Source: Phialocephala subalpina
Taxonomy: Eukaryota; Ascomycota; Leotiomycetes; Helotiales; Mollisiaceae
Reading direction: 5' to 3'
Assembly (NCBI GenBank): GCA_900073065.1
Contig: FJOG01000006.1
Span: forward strand, 397,167-461,166
DNA length: 64,000 bases
Part shown: piece by piece, positions 12,334 through 23,690 of the stretch
Layout of the letters: each line of letters opens with the position of its first letter
How positions within the stretch are numbered: position 1 is the stretch's first letter
Translations under genes and position numbers: made by a program
Notes under the pieces: model-generated
Seen by the model: the letters and a program-made list of their open reading frames with translations, nothing else
The model's database searches: none
What the model was told of the DNA's origin: nothing

Positions 12334-12590
12334 CTTGACTTGCTGTACCGTCCGCAATGGAGTGGAGATGTAATTGTGTATGAACTGAGACGAGAATGGT
12401 CGTTGTTCATGATCCTCGGCAATCCGTACCTTCCCGGAAGGTCATGCTTTTTCGGGTAAGGCAAGAATAGGCCAATGATGATTGGTTGACGAAAAGAGCT
12501 CGCGAAATCGTCAAGGAACGAAGAACCTCAGTCCGGCATTTCCAAGATCTTCAATTCAGAACATCTGCAACCACCCTCACATCAACCTCC
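12334..12590. promoter_or_regulatory. Shared divergent promoter of two mitochondrial genes
   Basis: Only 257 bp separate the start codons of SDH4 (-) and the processing peptidase beta-subunit gene (+). Both products act in the mitochondrial inner membrane/matrix system, so shared control is plausible. No specific operator was identified; the region should contain both 5' leaders. Confidence 0.6.
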
Positions 12591-14204
12591 ATGGCGTCCC
12601 GGCGGTTAGCTCTCAACCTTACTCAGGGACTGCGCAACCGCGCTGCTCTCAACACTGTCGCCCCATTGAGGAGAGGCTTCGCGACGCCAGTGGTGAAAAA
12701 TGGCGTGAAGACTGAGTCGACCACCCTGTCCAATGGACTGACGGTATGAACAGACAGCTATGGAGCTGGAATATCTGCTGACGATTCTAGATCGCTACCG
12801 AGCACTCACCATGGGCACAAACGTCGACGGTCGGTGTCTGGATTGATGCTGGATCCCGAGCAGAGACAGACAAGACAAATGGCACAGCTCACTTCCTCGA
12901 ACATCTTGCCTTCAAGGTAACTCAATTGGTCTACACGGGCGAGGAATCACGATTGACAATGGCTGTAGGGCACCGGAAACCGAACACAACAGCAATTGGA
13001 GCTGGAAATCGAGAACATGGGTGGTCACTTGAATGCCTACACATCTGTACGTTTGGATGCTTCGGAAAGCTAGGAACGAAAGCTAATATGGATTGTAGCG
13101 TGAGAATACAGTATACTACGCCAAGGCTTTCAACGCAGATGTTCCAGCGACCGTCAACATCCTCTCCGATATCCTTCAACACTCCAAACTCGAGCCACAA
13201 GCAATTGAGCGGGAGCGTGACGTTATCCTCAGAGAGTCAGAGGAGGTTGACAAGCAATTGGAGGAAGTTGTCTTCGATCACTTACACGCAACTGCTTTCC
13301 AGGGACAACCATTGGGACGAACAATTCTAGGCCCTGCTGAGAACATCCAAAGTATTCAACGAGAGGACTTGGTCAACTACATCAAGACAAACTACACTGC
13401 TGATCGTATGGTCCTGGTTGGTGCTGGAGGTGTTCCTCACGCACAGCTTGTTGAGCTTGCTGAGAAGCACTTCTCTGGTCTTTCGACTGAGAGCTCTGCT
13501 CCTGCCATCAAGCGAAAGCCTGAGTTCATCGGTTCTGAGGTCCGAATCCGTGACGACACCATCCCAACTGCAAACATCGCAATTGCTGTTGAGGGAGTCA
13601 GCTGGAAGGATGATGACTACTTCACTGCTTTGGTTACTCAAGCTATTGTTGGCAACTGGGATAAAGCCATGGGTAATGCTCCTCACATGGGAAGCAAGCT
13701 CAGCGGCTTCGTCCACAAGAACGATCTTGCCAACAGCTTCATGAGCTTTTCCACAAGTTACAGCGATACCGGGTAAGGTCATTCCCTGTCCGATCAATTC
13801 TTAGCTAACAAATCAGTCTCTGGGGTATCTACCTCGTCACCGATAAGCTCACCCGTATCGACGATCTCGTCCACTTCACCCTCCGCGAATGGTCCCGATT
13901 ATCATACAATGTCACAGAAGCTGAGGTCGAGCGAGCTAAGGCCCAATTGAAAGCATCTATCCTCCTTTCTCTCGATGGTACCACTGCTGTTGCCGAAGAT
14001 ATTGGACGACAAATCATCACAACGGGCCGTCGCATGGGACCAGAGGAAATTGAGCGTGTCATTGGAGCTATCACAGAGAAGGATGTTATGAGCTTTGCGC
14101 AAAGAAAGCTGTGGGATCAAGACGTTGCAGTAAGTGCTATTGGAAGCATTGAGGGTCTGCTGGACTACAACAGAATCCGAAACGACATGAGCAGAAACGC
14201 ATAA
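12591..14204 (+). CDS. mppB: Mitochondrial processing peptidase beta subunit (core I of complex III)
   Basis: Catalytic subunit of the matrix peptidase that removes presequences; in some filamentous fungi (Neurospora) the same protein is also core protein I of the bc1 complex. Five exons: 12591-12743, 12791-12916, 12969-13046, 13099-13772 and 13817-14204; phases close and give 472 residues, normal for the family. The inverted zinc motif HFLEH lies at residues 85-89, with the downstream Glu in the [13 protein letters not shown] region as expected. The N-terminus is Arg/Ala/Leu-rich like a presequence. The M16 C-terminal half is complete ([11 protein letters not shown] region). The start is the ATG before ASRRLALN; the frame continues upstream without similarity. 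Confidence 0.96.
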
Positions 14205-14864
14205 GGGGTAGACTTGGGGCGAAAGGGGGTTGTTAGAGTGTATGATGCGAGAAGCGCAGCTGTTTGTACATCATAGGGCCTCTATAAAACTGTTTTCTAC
14301 TTCCATGCTGCGGAAATCTTGGGTGCCGGTGCTACAAAGGATAGAGCTGAAAGCATCTTCGTATCAAGTGATTATACGCAATTGGTGTTTGAGGAAGCTG
14401 AAGGGGGTCACGATCACCAACTCGTGCGTGTAGTGCAGCTTTCCGACTGTGTTGCGATCCCACACCAAGCATTGTCAAAGAACATTTGGTGTTCTTGAGT
14501 GAAATCTGTAGTTCTTAATTGTTGGTTTCAATCACCGACAACGCGGTTGCAGCACCATGTTGCAGGGCTCGATATCGCATTGATCGAGGTTTTTTCGTTC
14601 ATGTCTATCCAATATCATATGATGCCGAGTCCATTCATGGGTTTGGATCCCTGCTTGTAAATTGATAGCGATTGAAGAAGAGAGGCAGATGTTTGTTCGC
14701 CTTCCTTTGCGTAAGCTTGATCCTCGCATCCATTCCTTGGTCTTCGACCAGATTCTCGACCACAGCTTCGACATCCCAACAGAGAAATTTTCAACAGAAT
14801 GGTACCCCGCGAAGAAGGGGACAAATCACAGAATAGCAAATGGTTTCAAACGGTCCCGTCCAAA
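14205..14864. other. Intergenic, no gene seen
   Basis: The 3' region of the peptidase gene, followed by sequence without recognisable coding content. Confidence 0.55.
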
Positions 14865-15690
14865 TCAAAGAGCCCCCTTAGGCCTGATGTGTACGAGGCG
14901 ATAATCCGAGAAGAAGGGATTTCCCAAGTGCTTTGCAGAGGTCCTCTGCCTGTCGAGTTTCTTTGATTGCGGTGGTACAAGATCCTTGCGCAATCTTATT
15001 ATCTCTCGCTTCTCCCTCACCGGGTTTGGCTGTGTATTGGGCCCAAGCATCCGTGTCGGAAACCTCCAGAACTGCTCTAGAAATATTTCCTCCTCGATAT
15101 CTTTCGCAAGCGCGTCATCGTCGTATTCGTCGTTCAGCAGGATGAACTGGGTCTCGATCTCTGCCTCGGTCCAATCCTCATCGACAGCCTGCTTCCACTT
15201 TGCTGTTATGCTGTCTAAGTCCCTATTCGCACGTCCATCATCATCGGTACCTTCATCATCCCCATCAGCACAGACTCTCCCCTTACGACGTCTCTGAGCT
15301 CTTCCCGCTGCTTTGTTGCTGACAGTAGACTTCGGCTTTCGCTTGGGAGGATCCATGACAGGTTTCGTAAGATTGCGTCGAAACTCGTCCCATTCTTGCT
15401 CTGTGCGATCATATACCCAACACCAATCACTAGGCAGGTACTTTCCTCTCCACAGCTTTACACTTTGCTCCTTAGAATGGTAGCTCATCCTACATAGGTT
15501 GTGGCTCCTCTAAGACATGTTTGACCCCCTCTTCAACATCCTTTCCTACCGGTTGTGCTCCTACAGACAACTTACGTTGATATTCGTTAGGCAGTGACTG
15601 AGTGCGCCATTCGGTAGGTAGTGCGCCACGAGGATATGGGCATTCATTGAAATCTTTACATCTTACGCCAGGTATATCTCTGTGACGTAA
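14865..15690 (-). pseudogene. Coding-like stretch of unknown identity downstream of the activator
   Basis: Minus-strand sequence with protein-like composition. The longest frame (14865-15488) gives 207 residues, with a basic segment (KRKPKS, AQRRRKGR), an acidic run (DGDDEGTDDD) and a well-formed helical stretch. A further coding-like stretch lies upstream at about 15577-15690 (reads as DIPGVRCKDF...CPYPRGALP) and lacks an ATG. It could join the main frame by a roughly 115-nt intron (donor GTAAGT, acceptor GAGAG) that keeps frame at an Arg-Lys-Tyr junction. It runs in the same frame as the activator beyond that gene's TAA stop. It may be a gene relic or a gene whose first exon I cannot place. 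No family is recognised. Confidence 0.4.
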
Positions 15691-15702
15691 AGTACCACCA
15701 GT

Positions 15703-18371
15703 TTAATTAGGCAATACAGGCTCCTTAGAAGCGTAATCCTCCATCACTCTTTCGTCGTCGTTACAGAAATTGCGGAACGTGGTGTTATCCATGAATCCCA
15801 GGTCAAGAAGCTGATAATTCCAGTCAGTGGACCTGTAGTAGTTATTAATGGAAGTCCAGAGTATTGTAAGGGGTATAATGACCATTCAGTAGTGTCAAGA
15901 TGAGCAAGACCAAAGAAAGCAGCATCAACATCACTAAGCGGCCCATCTGAAGCAGCAATTGGACCTGCAGGAGTAAAACCAGTCCCAGTCGACTGTAAAG
16001 GATCGTCTAGAAGGCTAGGTATCTCGTAGAATTTCTCCCCGACCGTACTAGGCTTGGATGCGACACTTCTACAGTCAATTGGCAATACTACATCTGGCAT
16101 GGCCTCAGCAACCCCAGAGCCATGAGATACGTCGTCACTTTGCAATGAGTGAGTCGGATCCGCCGGATAAAACGAAGTAGTTTGAGCCACCTGTGGAGTG
16201 AACCTTTTCCTGATAAAAGTCTGTGTCGACTCCCAGTTGGATGCTTGACGAGGATCTGTATTACTCTCGTCGGCTTGCTGGTATTTGTGACAGACGTTCG
16301 TTCCATCTAGGGAAGTATCCACTTGCTGTCCTTTATTGATGGATTTCAGATTGCGCGTGTTCTCTTCCATAACTCTGAACGCGGCACCGCTTGCGTCGTG
16401 TGCAATCATCAACAATTTTTTCCCCAAATCCTGATATGTCGAGTAGTCTGCCAGTTGTAGAGTAGACACGTTTTTCAATTCACGCAGGGCGAAAAAGAAC
16501 GAAAGCTCTGCCGGTGGAGGTAGCTGATAGACATCAAAAGCTTTACAACAACGCTGAAGTTGTGACACTAGTTCCTCTGCTATCAGCCTATCACGGCCGT
16601 CGAATGACGATGAAGTTGTTTTTAAGGTAGTAAGAGATGGTATCTCTGCCAAAGTCGAGCAATACATGAGATACAGAAGGGCTTGATGAGGTATGGGTTT
16701 CGATATCCAGGTTGGCAGGTATGTTTCATTGCATATGGCCATAACTTTGGACAGGCGGTAATATAGATCATTGCTCTGTTCTTGCGATTTGATCTGCCCG
16801 AGATCATCGCACAGAATATCGTTCAATATGCCGGCAACTTCAATCAGACGATTGAACGTGCTTAGAATGAATGATGGACTACGAGGTCCTTGGTGTGTTT
16901 CATTTCGACCGACTTCGTGGGGATAATTCCATGAATCCCATTCCTCTGTGCCTTCTTCTTCCAGCAAGCTAAGACCCTTCATTGAGTCGTTTCTTAGATA
17001 AGGCTTTCTTCCTAATCTGGCAGAGAGAAGTGTGTCGATGAGAAAGCACCCTAAGAATACATGCGTGTGGCGAGCAGTACTTTTTGACCGAATCTCAGAT
17101 CCTGCACAAACATTTGGCTTGTCAAAGCCCAGATCAACCGCGATTCGTATGGCTTGACCAAGAAGGATCCATGCACGGGACCAAAGAGCATGACGGGAAT
17201 TGTAGAGCGCCAAAATCAGTAGCGCCTGGACATGACCGATCTCGAAAGTGACATTCTCGGCGGGAACCAATGCTCTCGCAATCTCGTAAAAGTTTTGAGG
17301 TTCTTCGTTGGGGTTGTAGGTAGTCTCTACACGTTTTCCATGGATACTGCCTTCAGCGTACGACTCTGCGTAGGCTAAGATGGCCCAAAGTGCTGCGAAA
17401 TCACCTCCTCCAGAAGAATCAGCGGAGATCTTGCGAAAATTCTGGCTATATCGATGTGAAAGTTTCATCATGTCGTGCCGTTCGACAATCGGTAACCAGC
17501 AATGAGTCCAGGTAAAGTATAGATCCAGGAGATCCCCAGCTCGATTCGGCAGTGTTTGAGGTAAAGAAGAACGCGACTGTAGATCTATTGATACATTCGA
17601 CTGCTCTGTCACAGGCGTCTGCTGTAATTGAACAGGTACACCAACTGGGAAAAAGTCGTGTAAAGGCTTTGACGCAAGTCCCCCAATTGTTCTGGACGGA
17701 CTGTTTTGGCCAATACCAACATATTCATTTCCGACGATATTTGATCTGGTACCCAGACATGCCGGGTCCTGAGATTGTTTTCCAGGCGCATCAATAGAAG
17801 GTAAAACCGACAATTCTACCATCCCGTTGACACTCGATCGAGGAACGTCATCAGGGGGCGCCATAGCACCATTTTCGCAGCTGGCTTCCTCATGATGTAT
17901 AGGGCGAGTAGCTTCAACATTGGATTGTCGCTTCTTCCACCTCGTCCCTTCCAGCGACTCAAGCGTTGGGATCAGGCCTTCCATCTCCTGCGCAATCCCG
18001 CTCTTCTTCCACGATTCGAGTAATGTCTCATCTTCGCGATCAATCGCCCAGCCACCCGGCGGTGACAGGATCGTCTGGAGTTTGTCCTGGGCATTCTTGA
18101 CTATGGACATCACTATTGCTTCGAAGTTTGGATCGCTCGAAATCGCCAGCCCAAGTAGCCTCTCCAAACCTCGAACATATCCTTCGGTGAGTCCACGCCT
18201 TCTAAACTTGGGATCATAGCTACAGGTTTGTTTCGCGTTGGAGCAGGGTGAGCATGGTTGAGAACCATCGCACTTGTACTTTTTGCTTCTGCATTGGTCG
18301 CAGGCGCGTGACACCCTGACCGGAGGTTGCGAGCCTGAAAGGTGCTTTCGTTTCTTTGATGTGGACTGCAT
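15703..18371 (-). CDS. qa-1F: Quinate pathway transcriptional activator, Zn2Cys6
   Basis: Activator of quinate/shikimate catabolic genes (qa-1F of Neurospora, qutA of Aspergillus). Exon 1 runs 15883-18371 and exon 2 15703-15832, joined by a 50-nt intron with an atypical GTCATT donor; this restores the conserved C-terminus (STDW...FRNFCNDDER) and gives 872 residues. Near the N-terminus (residues about 20-50) is a Zn2Cys6 cluster (CDQCRSKKYKC...CSPCSNAKQTC) preceded by basic residues, followed by YVRGLERLLG as in QutA relatives. The middle holds the fungal transcription-factor homology region. An in-frame ATG at 18557 would add 62 residues; the start at 18371 (MQSTSKKRKH) is preferred because the added part looks unlike protein. 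It is divergent from the repressor gene. The assignment rests on family resemblance and neighbours. Confidence 0.85.
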
Positions 18372-19015
18372 CTCGGCATTGGATAGCCTCTCCGCTGACG
18401 ACTGCAATTCTCTCATCGCTGCTTGTTGAATGCGAGCAGCTTCCACATAGCATTGGCCAACGTCTACCCGTAACCTTGACCAAGCTCTACCGCTACCTGA
18501 GCGACGAACACATAGTCCAAACCTATGATTCAGATCAGCGTTCAAGTGGTCATTCAATCGCTGTAGGTCAATAGCTGGAGGGCTTTGACGCCATTCGAAG
18601 CACGATCATTCAATCGTATTGACGATTGTGAAAGCAAAAGGGATGCTGCAGCAAATGACCCCCGGTTCTAGGGTCGCGTTGAAGAGGCTAGCAGTCAGGT
18701 GACTGTGCGGGGAAGGGGGACAGGTTCGGATAAGAAGATATCCGACCATATTGGTGCGCTGCCTGCCCTGCTGTGCATACCCATCGTACGTATGTAACCT
18801 TATGGGTCCAACTAATAACTAGCGTGCGGATTGCGGAGATTTTAATACTCCGCCCCATCATCTTCTTCCTCTCACATTTGCAACTGGACGACGATGCATA
18901 CATATCATGACAGACAGTCCGGTATTCCATCAAAGCGGCCGGCTTCTCTTCGCACGAATCCTCCTCTGATGCCGCTGGCCAGCTCACCAAGCAAGCACCT
19001 ACAAGGCTCTCACTA
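18372..19015. promoter_or_regulatory. Divergent promoter of activator and repressor
   Basis: The region between qa-1F (-) and qa-1S (+). It contains the 16-bp near-palindrome listed separately at 18728-18743. Autoregulation by the activator is known for the Neurospora cluster and is inferred here. Confidence 0.6.
18728..18743. promoter_or_regulatory. Candidate QA-1F binding site
   Basis: The sequence GGATAAGAAGATATCC matches 13 of 16 positions of the recalled Neurospora activator consensus GGRTAARYRYTTATCC, including both outer half-sites apart from one base. It lies between the activator and repressor genes, about 290 bp from the repressor start and 360 bp from the activator start. Confidence 0.55.
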
Positions 19016-21513
19016 ATGATGGCACACCTCACAAGTGTGGCGTTGTTCCCACGTTCGGACAATCCTCGAGCACGATTGCCACCCACCTTCACAACACAAC
19101 GTGTCCAACGAGCTTTCGAGCCCGATGCCTCAATAGTTCTCATTGGCCTTCGAGGAAGCGGCAAACGGTCTCTGGGCTTCATAGGTGCTACGGCGTTGAA
19201 ATGGCGTTTTGTTACAGAGGATCAGTGCTTCGAGGAATACACTGGCAGAACAAGGGCCGACTACCTACACGACTTCGGTAACAAAGCATTCCGTGAGAAG
19301 GACATTGAGGTCGTCAAACGGATGTTGGATTGCCATAGGACGAGATGTGTCATAGAATGTGGACTGGGAAGTCTGGTCACAGAAGTTCAAAGCTTTCTTC
19401 GGGCATATTGTACTACGAACCCTGTGATACACATTGTGCGAGATATGGAGCAAATCCGGGGTTTGCTACGCCTCAAAGATACCGAAGCACGTCTCATGGA
19501 CGAAGCAGAGCCTGCCCACCGCAGTTGTTCAAATTTTGAGTATCACAACTTATATGACTCCAACTGTGAGATCTTCAAAGAAAAAGGATACCCTGACAGA
19601 CGATCACCAAATTACTCCTTCAAACTCAAAGCCGCCAAAGAAGACTTTTGCTCCTTTCTCCGCTTCATCTCAGGGCCACGGTCTTATGGACATTGTCAAA
19701 CAACACCATTTGCGCTGTCCGCCGTTCCCGTCGAAAATAGGGCTTACACCCATGCCGTTGTTGTTCGTTCTACACAGATTTTAAATCATCAGGTTGATGT
19801 TGAAGAGCTTGAATCAAGCGAAGATGCGGTTTTGTACAAGGTCGACCGGTTTGTCGATTCTTCCTTGGCCGACATTAGTCGCCATGTTGCCTCTATCAGG
19901 CGGAAGGTTCAGGTGCCGATAATCTACGAGATTGATCGCAAGCTATTAGAGCAGGATTTGCCAAATAATCTCCAAGGCAACAGAAACGACATTCGATTTG
20001 GCCTTATGCTTCATGGTCTTCGACTAGGAGTCGAATTCCTTGTTGTAGAACTCGACGACGAGGACGATCGTATGCGGCAGCTTATCAAGGTTAAAGGCCC
20101 TACGAAGATCATCGGAAGTCATTACAATAGCGCTCCCGATAGTCGTGCATGGTTGAGTCGAGCTCGATATGCAGAATACGAAAAGACTTGCAGGCTTGGA
20201 TGCGATATTGCTCGAATAGTCCAACTGGCAACCTTAGCTGCCGACAACGACGATGTGAGGGAGTTTGAGAGACATGTACGCGCCATGGCCGAGCCGCAAC
20301 TACCTCTCATTGCATATAATGTGGGAGAATTAGGAAGGGATTCTTTGCTAACGAACTCTACGTTGACGCCGGTTAAACACCCATCGTCACTATGTCAAAG
20401 TAGCGACATTCTCGGCCCTACAATCACAACGCAGGAATCTATGCAGGCTCTTTTTGACCTGGGTACTCTGGATCCTTTACATTTCTATGTCTTTGGTGCT
20501 GGCATATCGCACAGCTTGGCTCCGGCCATGCATAACGCGGCTTACGAAATCTCTGGATTGAGGTACGAATACCATCGTCAGGAATCATCGTCTATGGATG
20601 AGGTCTTAGGCTTGGCGAATAATCCTTATTTTGGCGGCGCAAGTATTACTCGTCCCTTCAAAGTGGATATTTGCGAGACTCTTGCTGCGAAAAGCGTACA
20701 TGCTGAGGCCATTGGTGCGATCAATACACTTATCCCTTTGCGAGCTACCTCAGATGGCAAATTACTTCGTATGGAGGATCAAGTGGCTCACCGAGGTCAA
20801 GCAGCTCCTATCAAGGCATTGTATGGTGACAACACGGACTGGATAGGTATGACGACATGCATAGTACGAAATCTATCTCCAAGGAATGTCATTCAACCTG
20901 CGAAAACTTCAGGTTTGGTTATTGGAGCTGGTGGCATGGCTCGCGCAGCTGTCTATGCTATGATCAAATTAGGTTGTCGTAAAGTCATGATTTATAACAG
21001 GACTGTAGCGAAGGCTGAGCGAATAGCCCAACATTTTAATTCCTGGCTCCTGAAGGAAGGAGTTTCCGGACAAGAGGTTGGAGTTCTCCAATCGTCTACG
21101 GATTCCTGGCCCACGAACGTGAACCTGCCCGTGATCGTCGTGTCATGTGTATTTGCTTTTAACTATGAAACAGAAGGTGATTTTAGGATTTCACTGCAAT
21201 GGTTGTCTAGCCCAACTGGGGGACTGGTACTTGAGGTAGCCCTTTGTGGAACAATGTATTCGTTTCTATGAGCTAACTTTTATCGTAGATGGCCTACACA
21301 CCGTTGAATACTCCATTCTTGCGCATGGTACGGTCTCTTCGTGAGAAGACCGGACAAAGTTGGGTCATTGTGGACGGACTGGAGATTTTACCCGAGCAAG
21401 GTATCGCACAATTCGAATTGATGACTGGCAGGAAGGCGCCACGGGGACAGATGAGAAGGGAGGTAGAACAGCGGTATCAAATGGAAGACAGCGAAAGCGA
21501 GAATGTGGTTTGA
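19016..21513 (+). CDS. qa-1S: Quinate pathway repressor, AROM-derived
   Basis: Repressor that holds the activator inactive without quinate (qa-1S/qutR). It is related to the last three domains of the pentafunctional AROM protein. Two exons, 19016-21235 and 21289-21513, with a 53-nt intron, give 814 residues. The shikimate-kinase-like part starts near residue 38 with GLRGSGKRS, where the Ser/Thr that should follow the P-loop Lys is Arg. The type I dehydroquinase-like part (about 230-430) keeps a His (IIGSHYNS), but the usual catalytic Lys region reads CDIARIVQLA with Arg. The shikimate-dehydrogenase-like part (about 480 to the end) has GISHSLAPAMHN, SITRPFK, DNTDW and a GAGGMARA nucleotide loop. 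Loss of catalytic residues fits a regulator rather than an enzyme. Confidence 0.9.
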
Positions 21514-21855
21514 TCCTCGGCACTTCGATATTTTACGAGCATACCCTCACTCTCCCGGAATTTAGAGCTCCGTTAGTCGTATTTGTCTAATTATCAAATC
21601 GCGGGGATGACAGCCGATCTCGAAGTGTAACATCACTATGCAGTCTCGGCTTTCTGCTTCTACTAACAGCGACAAGCTTGAATCAACTCTGTTAAACATG
21701 ATCCATGCCTCTGCAGAGCACTGGCTTCCTAACGTATTTGAATAACTTTGAAGAGAAACTATTTCATACATGTCCCGCCCGGACTAGCTGAATGCCTGGG
21801 ACTTTCAGCAACACTTGAAGATCTTTGATAGTACTAAAATCGCTTGATCCAATTT
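21514..21855. other. Intergenic, convergent 3' ends
   Basis: A short gap between the 3' ends of the repressor (+) and the SDR gene (-). Nothing further is seen. Confidence 0.6.
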
Positions 21856-22769
21856 TCACAAGCAAGTTCCCCCATCTAACAAATAGTTAATCAGGCAGTG
21901 CCTACTTGAGACGTGATGTGACTTACCAATCTGTACACAGGTTCCCGTCGCGTAGTCTGCCCGAATGCAATATAGGTATGCTTCAGCGATATCTTCAGCC
22001 GTGGCAACAAAACCAACAGGAAGTGACTTCGCTACAGTCCTGAACTCCTCCTTCTGCTGCTCAACACTCTTGCCTTGCTTCTCCCACAGCTCCGTCATCA
22101 CCAGCCCGGGAACCACAGTGTTGACTCTAATTTTCATTTCTGCCAAATCACTTGCCAATCCTACAGTCAGCGATAGCACCCCACCGTTTAATGCCCCACC
22201 GACACTTGCTCCTTTTCCGGGTTTTATAGCTGCCATGCCAGAAGTGAGGGTTAGGGAGCCGCCGGCCTTGATTATGTCGTAATTGAGTACGGCTGTACGA
22301 CATGACAATCAGACAATCTTGCTCCCTGACAACGAAAGGGAGAAGCCTCTCACCCTTTCCAAGCACAACTGCACCCCAGAACTTGACTCCAAACAAATGT
22401 TTCGCATCGTCCAAGTTGAGGTCCCCGAGCTTCCCTCGTATAATTCTATCAACGCTTGAGAACACGATATGGTCCACTGGGGCCAACGATCGCAATAGCT
22501 CCACAAATGCCGCCTCTTCACGGACATTTCCAACGGTTCCTTTGACATTGGGACTGTTGAGCCGCTTTACAGCGTTGGTGACCTTCTCCGACGAAGAGGA
22601 TATGATTATCACTGTAGCCCCGACATCCAGGAGTGCTTCTGCAACGCCAAAGCCAATGCTGCCATGATTTCAGTAACATTCTGTTTAATTATGTGGATTT
22701 GACCGACCCAGAACTCCCTCCTACAACCACAATCTTTCTTCCTATGAGTTTGTCTGCGTATTTCCCCAT
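21856..22769 (-). CDS. Short-chain dehydrogenase-like protein, atypical active site
   Basis: Rossmann-fold SDR of 250 residues from four exons: 22708-22769, 22354-22658, 21927-22292 and 21856-21875, with phases closing exactly. The nucleotide-binding loop is formed across the first intron (GGSSGIGFG, residues about 17-25). The region expected to hold Ser...Tyr-x-x-x-Lys reads TSGMAAIKPGKGAS, without the Tyr-x-x-x-Lys pair. The C-terminus VQIDGGTCL has the usual VDGG form. Some fungal SDR-like proteins share this lack of catalytic Tyr. It sits between the repressor and the Dabb gene in the qa cluster; a substrate cannot be named. The first intron donor is GTCGGT, weaker than consensus. Confidence 0.82.
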
Positions 22770-23299
22770 CTTATGATATATGACTGCGGACGAGATCGTC
22801 CTGCCAAAAGCTAAATGTATATGTTTGTGAGACGATAGAAGCTAGTATCCTTACGTCCGAGAAACCATGCATCATCCGAACCGTCGGGAGCAGGTTCGGT
22901 TGCAAAGCACTCTGGCAACATACTAGGAAGTTGACATTCCGCACTTTGAACCCATTTCGTGTCATTGACCCATTTGACGAAATTTCCGCGGCTTAGCGTT
23001 TAGCCGCATTGACAAATCGAGGCCGCAGCAACCCCGGGTTTACTTTAAGAATACCAATAAGAATTTAGCCGCAATAACAAATCGAGGCCACAGCAACCCC
23101 GGGTTTACTTTAAGAATCATCTTAATAAGAATTTAGCCGTGGTTGTCCTTAGGGATGTAAAGCCAATACTTGGTTGAATCGATAACTCATCTCGAGATTT
23201 ACTGATCGATATACCTGTGCTGAAATACGACCCTCTGGCACTGCGCATCCTCCAAAGTCTACTGCAATTGAAGCATTAACATACGTCCCCCATTCAGAA
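22770..23299. other. Divergent intergenic region with a tandem repeat
   Basis: Separates the SDR gene (-) from the Dabb gene (+), so it should hold both promoters. Its main structure is the tandem repeat at 23001-23141. An inverted repeat, GCGGCT/AGCCGC with an 8-base loop, lies at about 22989-23008 at the left edge of the repeat. Confidence 0.6.
23001..23141. repeat. Tandem repeat, two units of 65 and 68 bp plus a partial third
   Basis: Unit one (23001-23065) and unit two (23066-23133) both begin TTAGCCGCA and share the core AACCCCGGGTTTACTTTAAG. They differ at a few bases and by a 3-bp insertion near the end. A third copy starts at 23134 (TTAGCCG) and stops after a few bases. Confidence 0.9.
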
Positions 23300-23690
23300 A
23301 TGGCGACAGAAATCAACAGGGTGACGCTCTTCGTAGTTCCCAAGGAAGAGGACCGTATCACCGTCCTGGCAGAATTCAAGAAGCTGCAAAAAAGTGCGCT
23401 CAAAGTGAGATGAAGCTTCTGTTCCAAATTCAGCTAAGGTACTCCAGGCCTCACTTATACTAAAACCTGGATAGGACGGAAGGCCATACATCACCAGCGT
23501 GACCGCGGGCGAAGTGTTAGAAGGCTCAAGAAGTCAAGGGTATAATCTTGTTCTTCAAACGAGGTTTGCAAGCTTGGAGGACATGAACTTCTTCGACACG
23601 GAGTGCGAGTTTCATACGGAAATGAAGAAGGTGGTTGGGCCGAGGATGGTTCCTCCACCTGTCGTGGTCTATTTCCGTAGTGTGATCTAA
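23300..23690 (+). CDS. Small stress-responsive A/B barrel (Dabb) protein
   Basis: Two exons, 23300-23404 and 23475-23690, with a 70-nt intron, give 106 residues. The N-terminal strand HxxxFxV-type pattern appears as INRVTLFVVPKEED, followed by an amphipathic helix, a strand (YITSVTAGEV), the segment YNLVLQTRFASLEDM and a closing helix/strand, as in dimeric alpha-beta barrel proteins of the Dabb group. Its place between the SDR and the dehydroquinase suggests a role in the same cluster, but Dabb proteins have varied functions. A minus-strand frame here is a shadow. Confidence 0.75.

Noticed and set aside
18688..19182. 164-codon minus-strand frame
   Set aside because: It overlaps the repressor start and the divergent promoter, with no domain and odd composition; taken as a shadow.
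23149..23494. Minus-strand frames opposite the Dabb gene
   Set aside because: Shadows of the two plus-strand exons, which splice into a recognisable domain.
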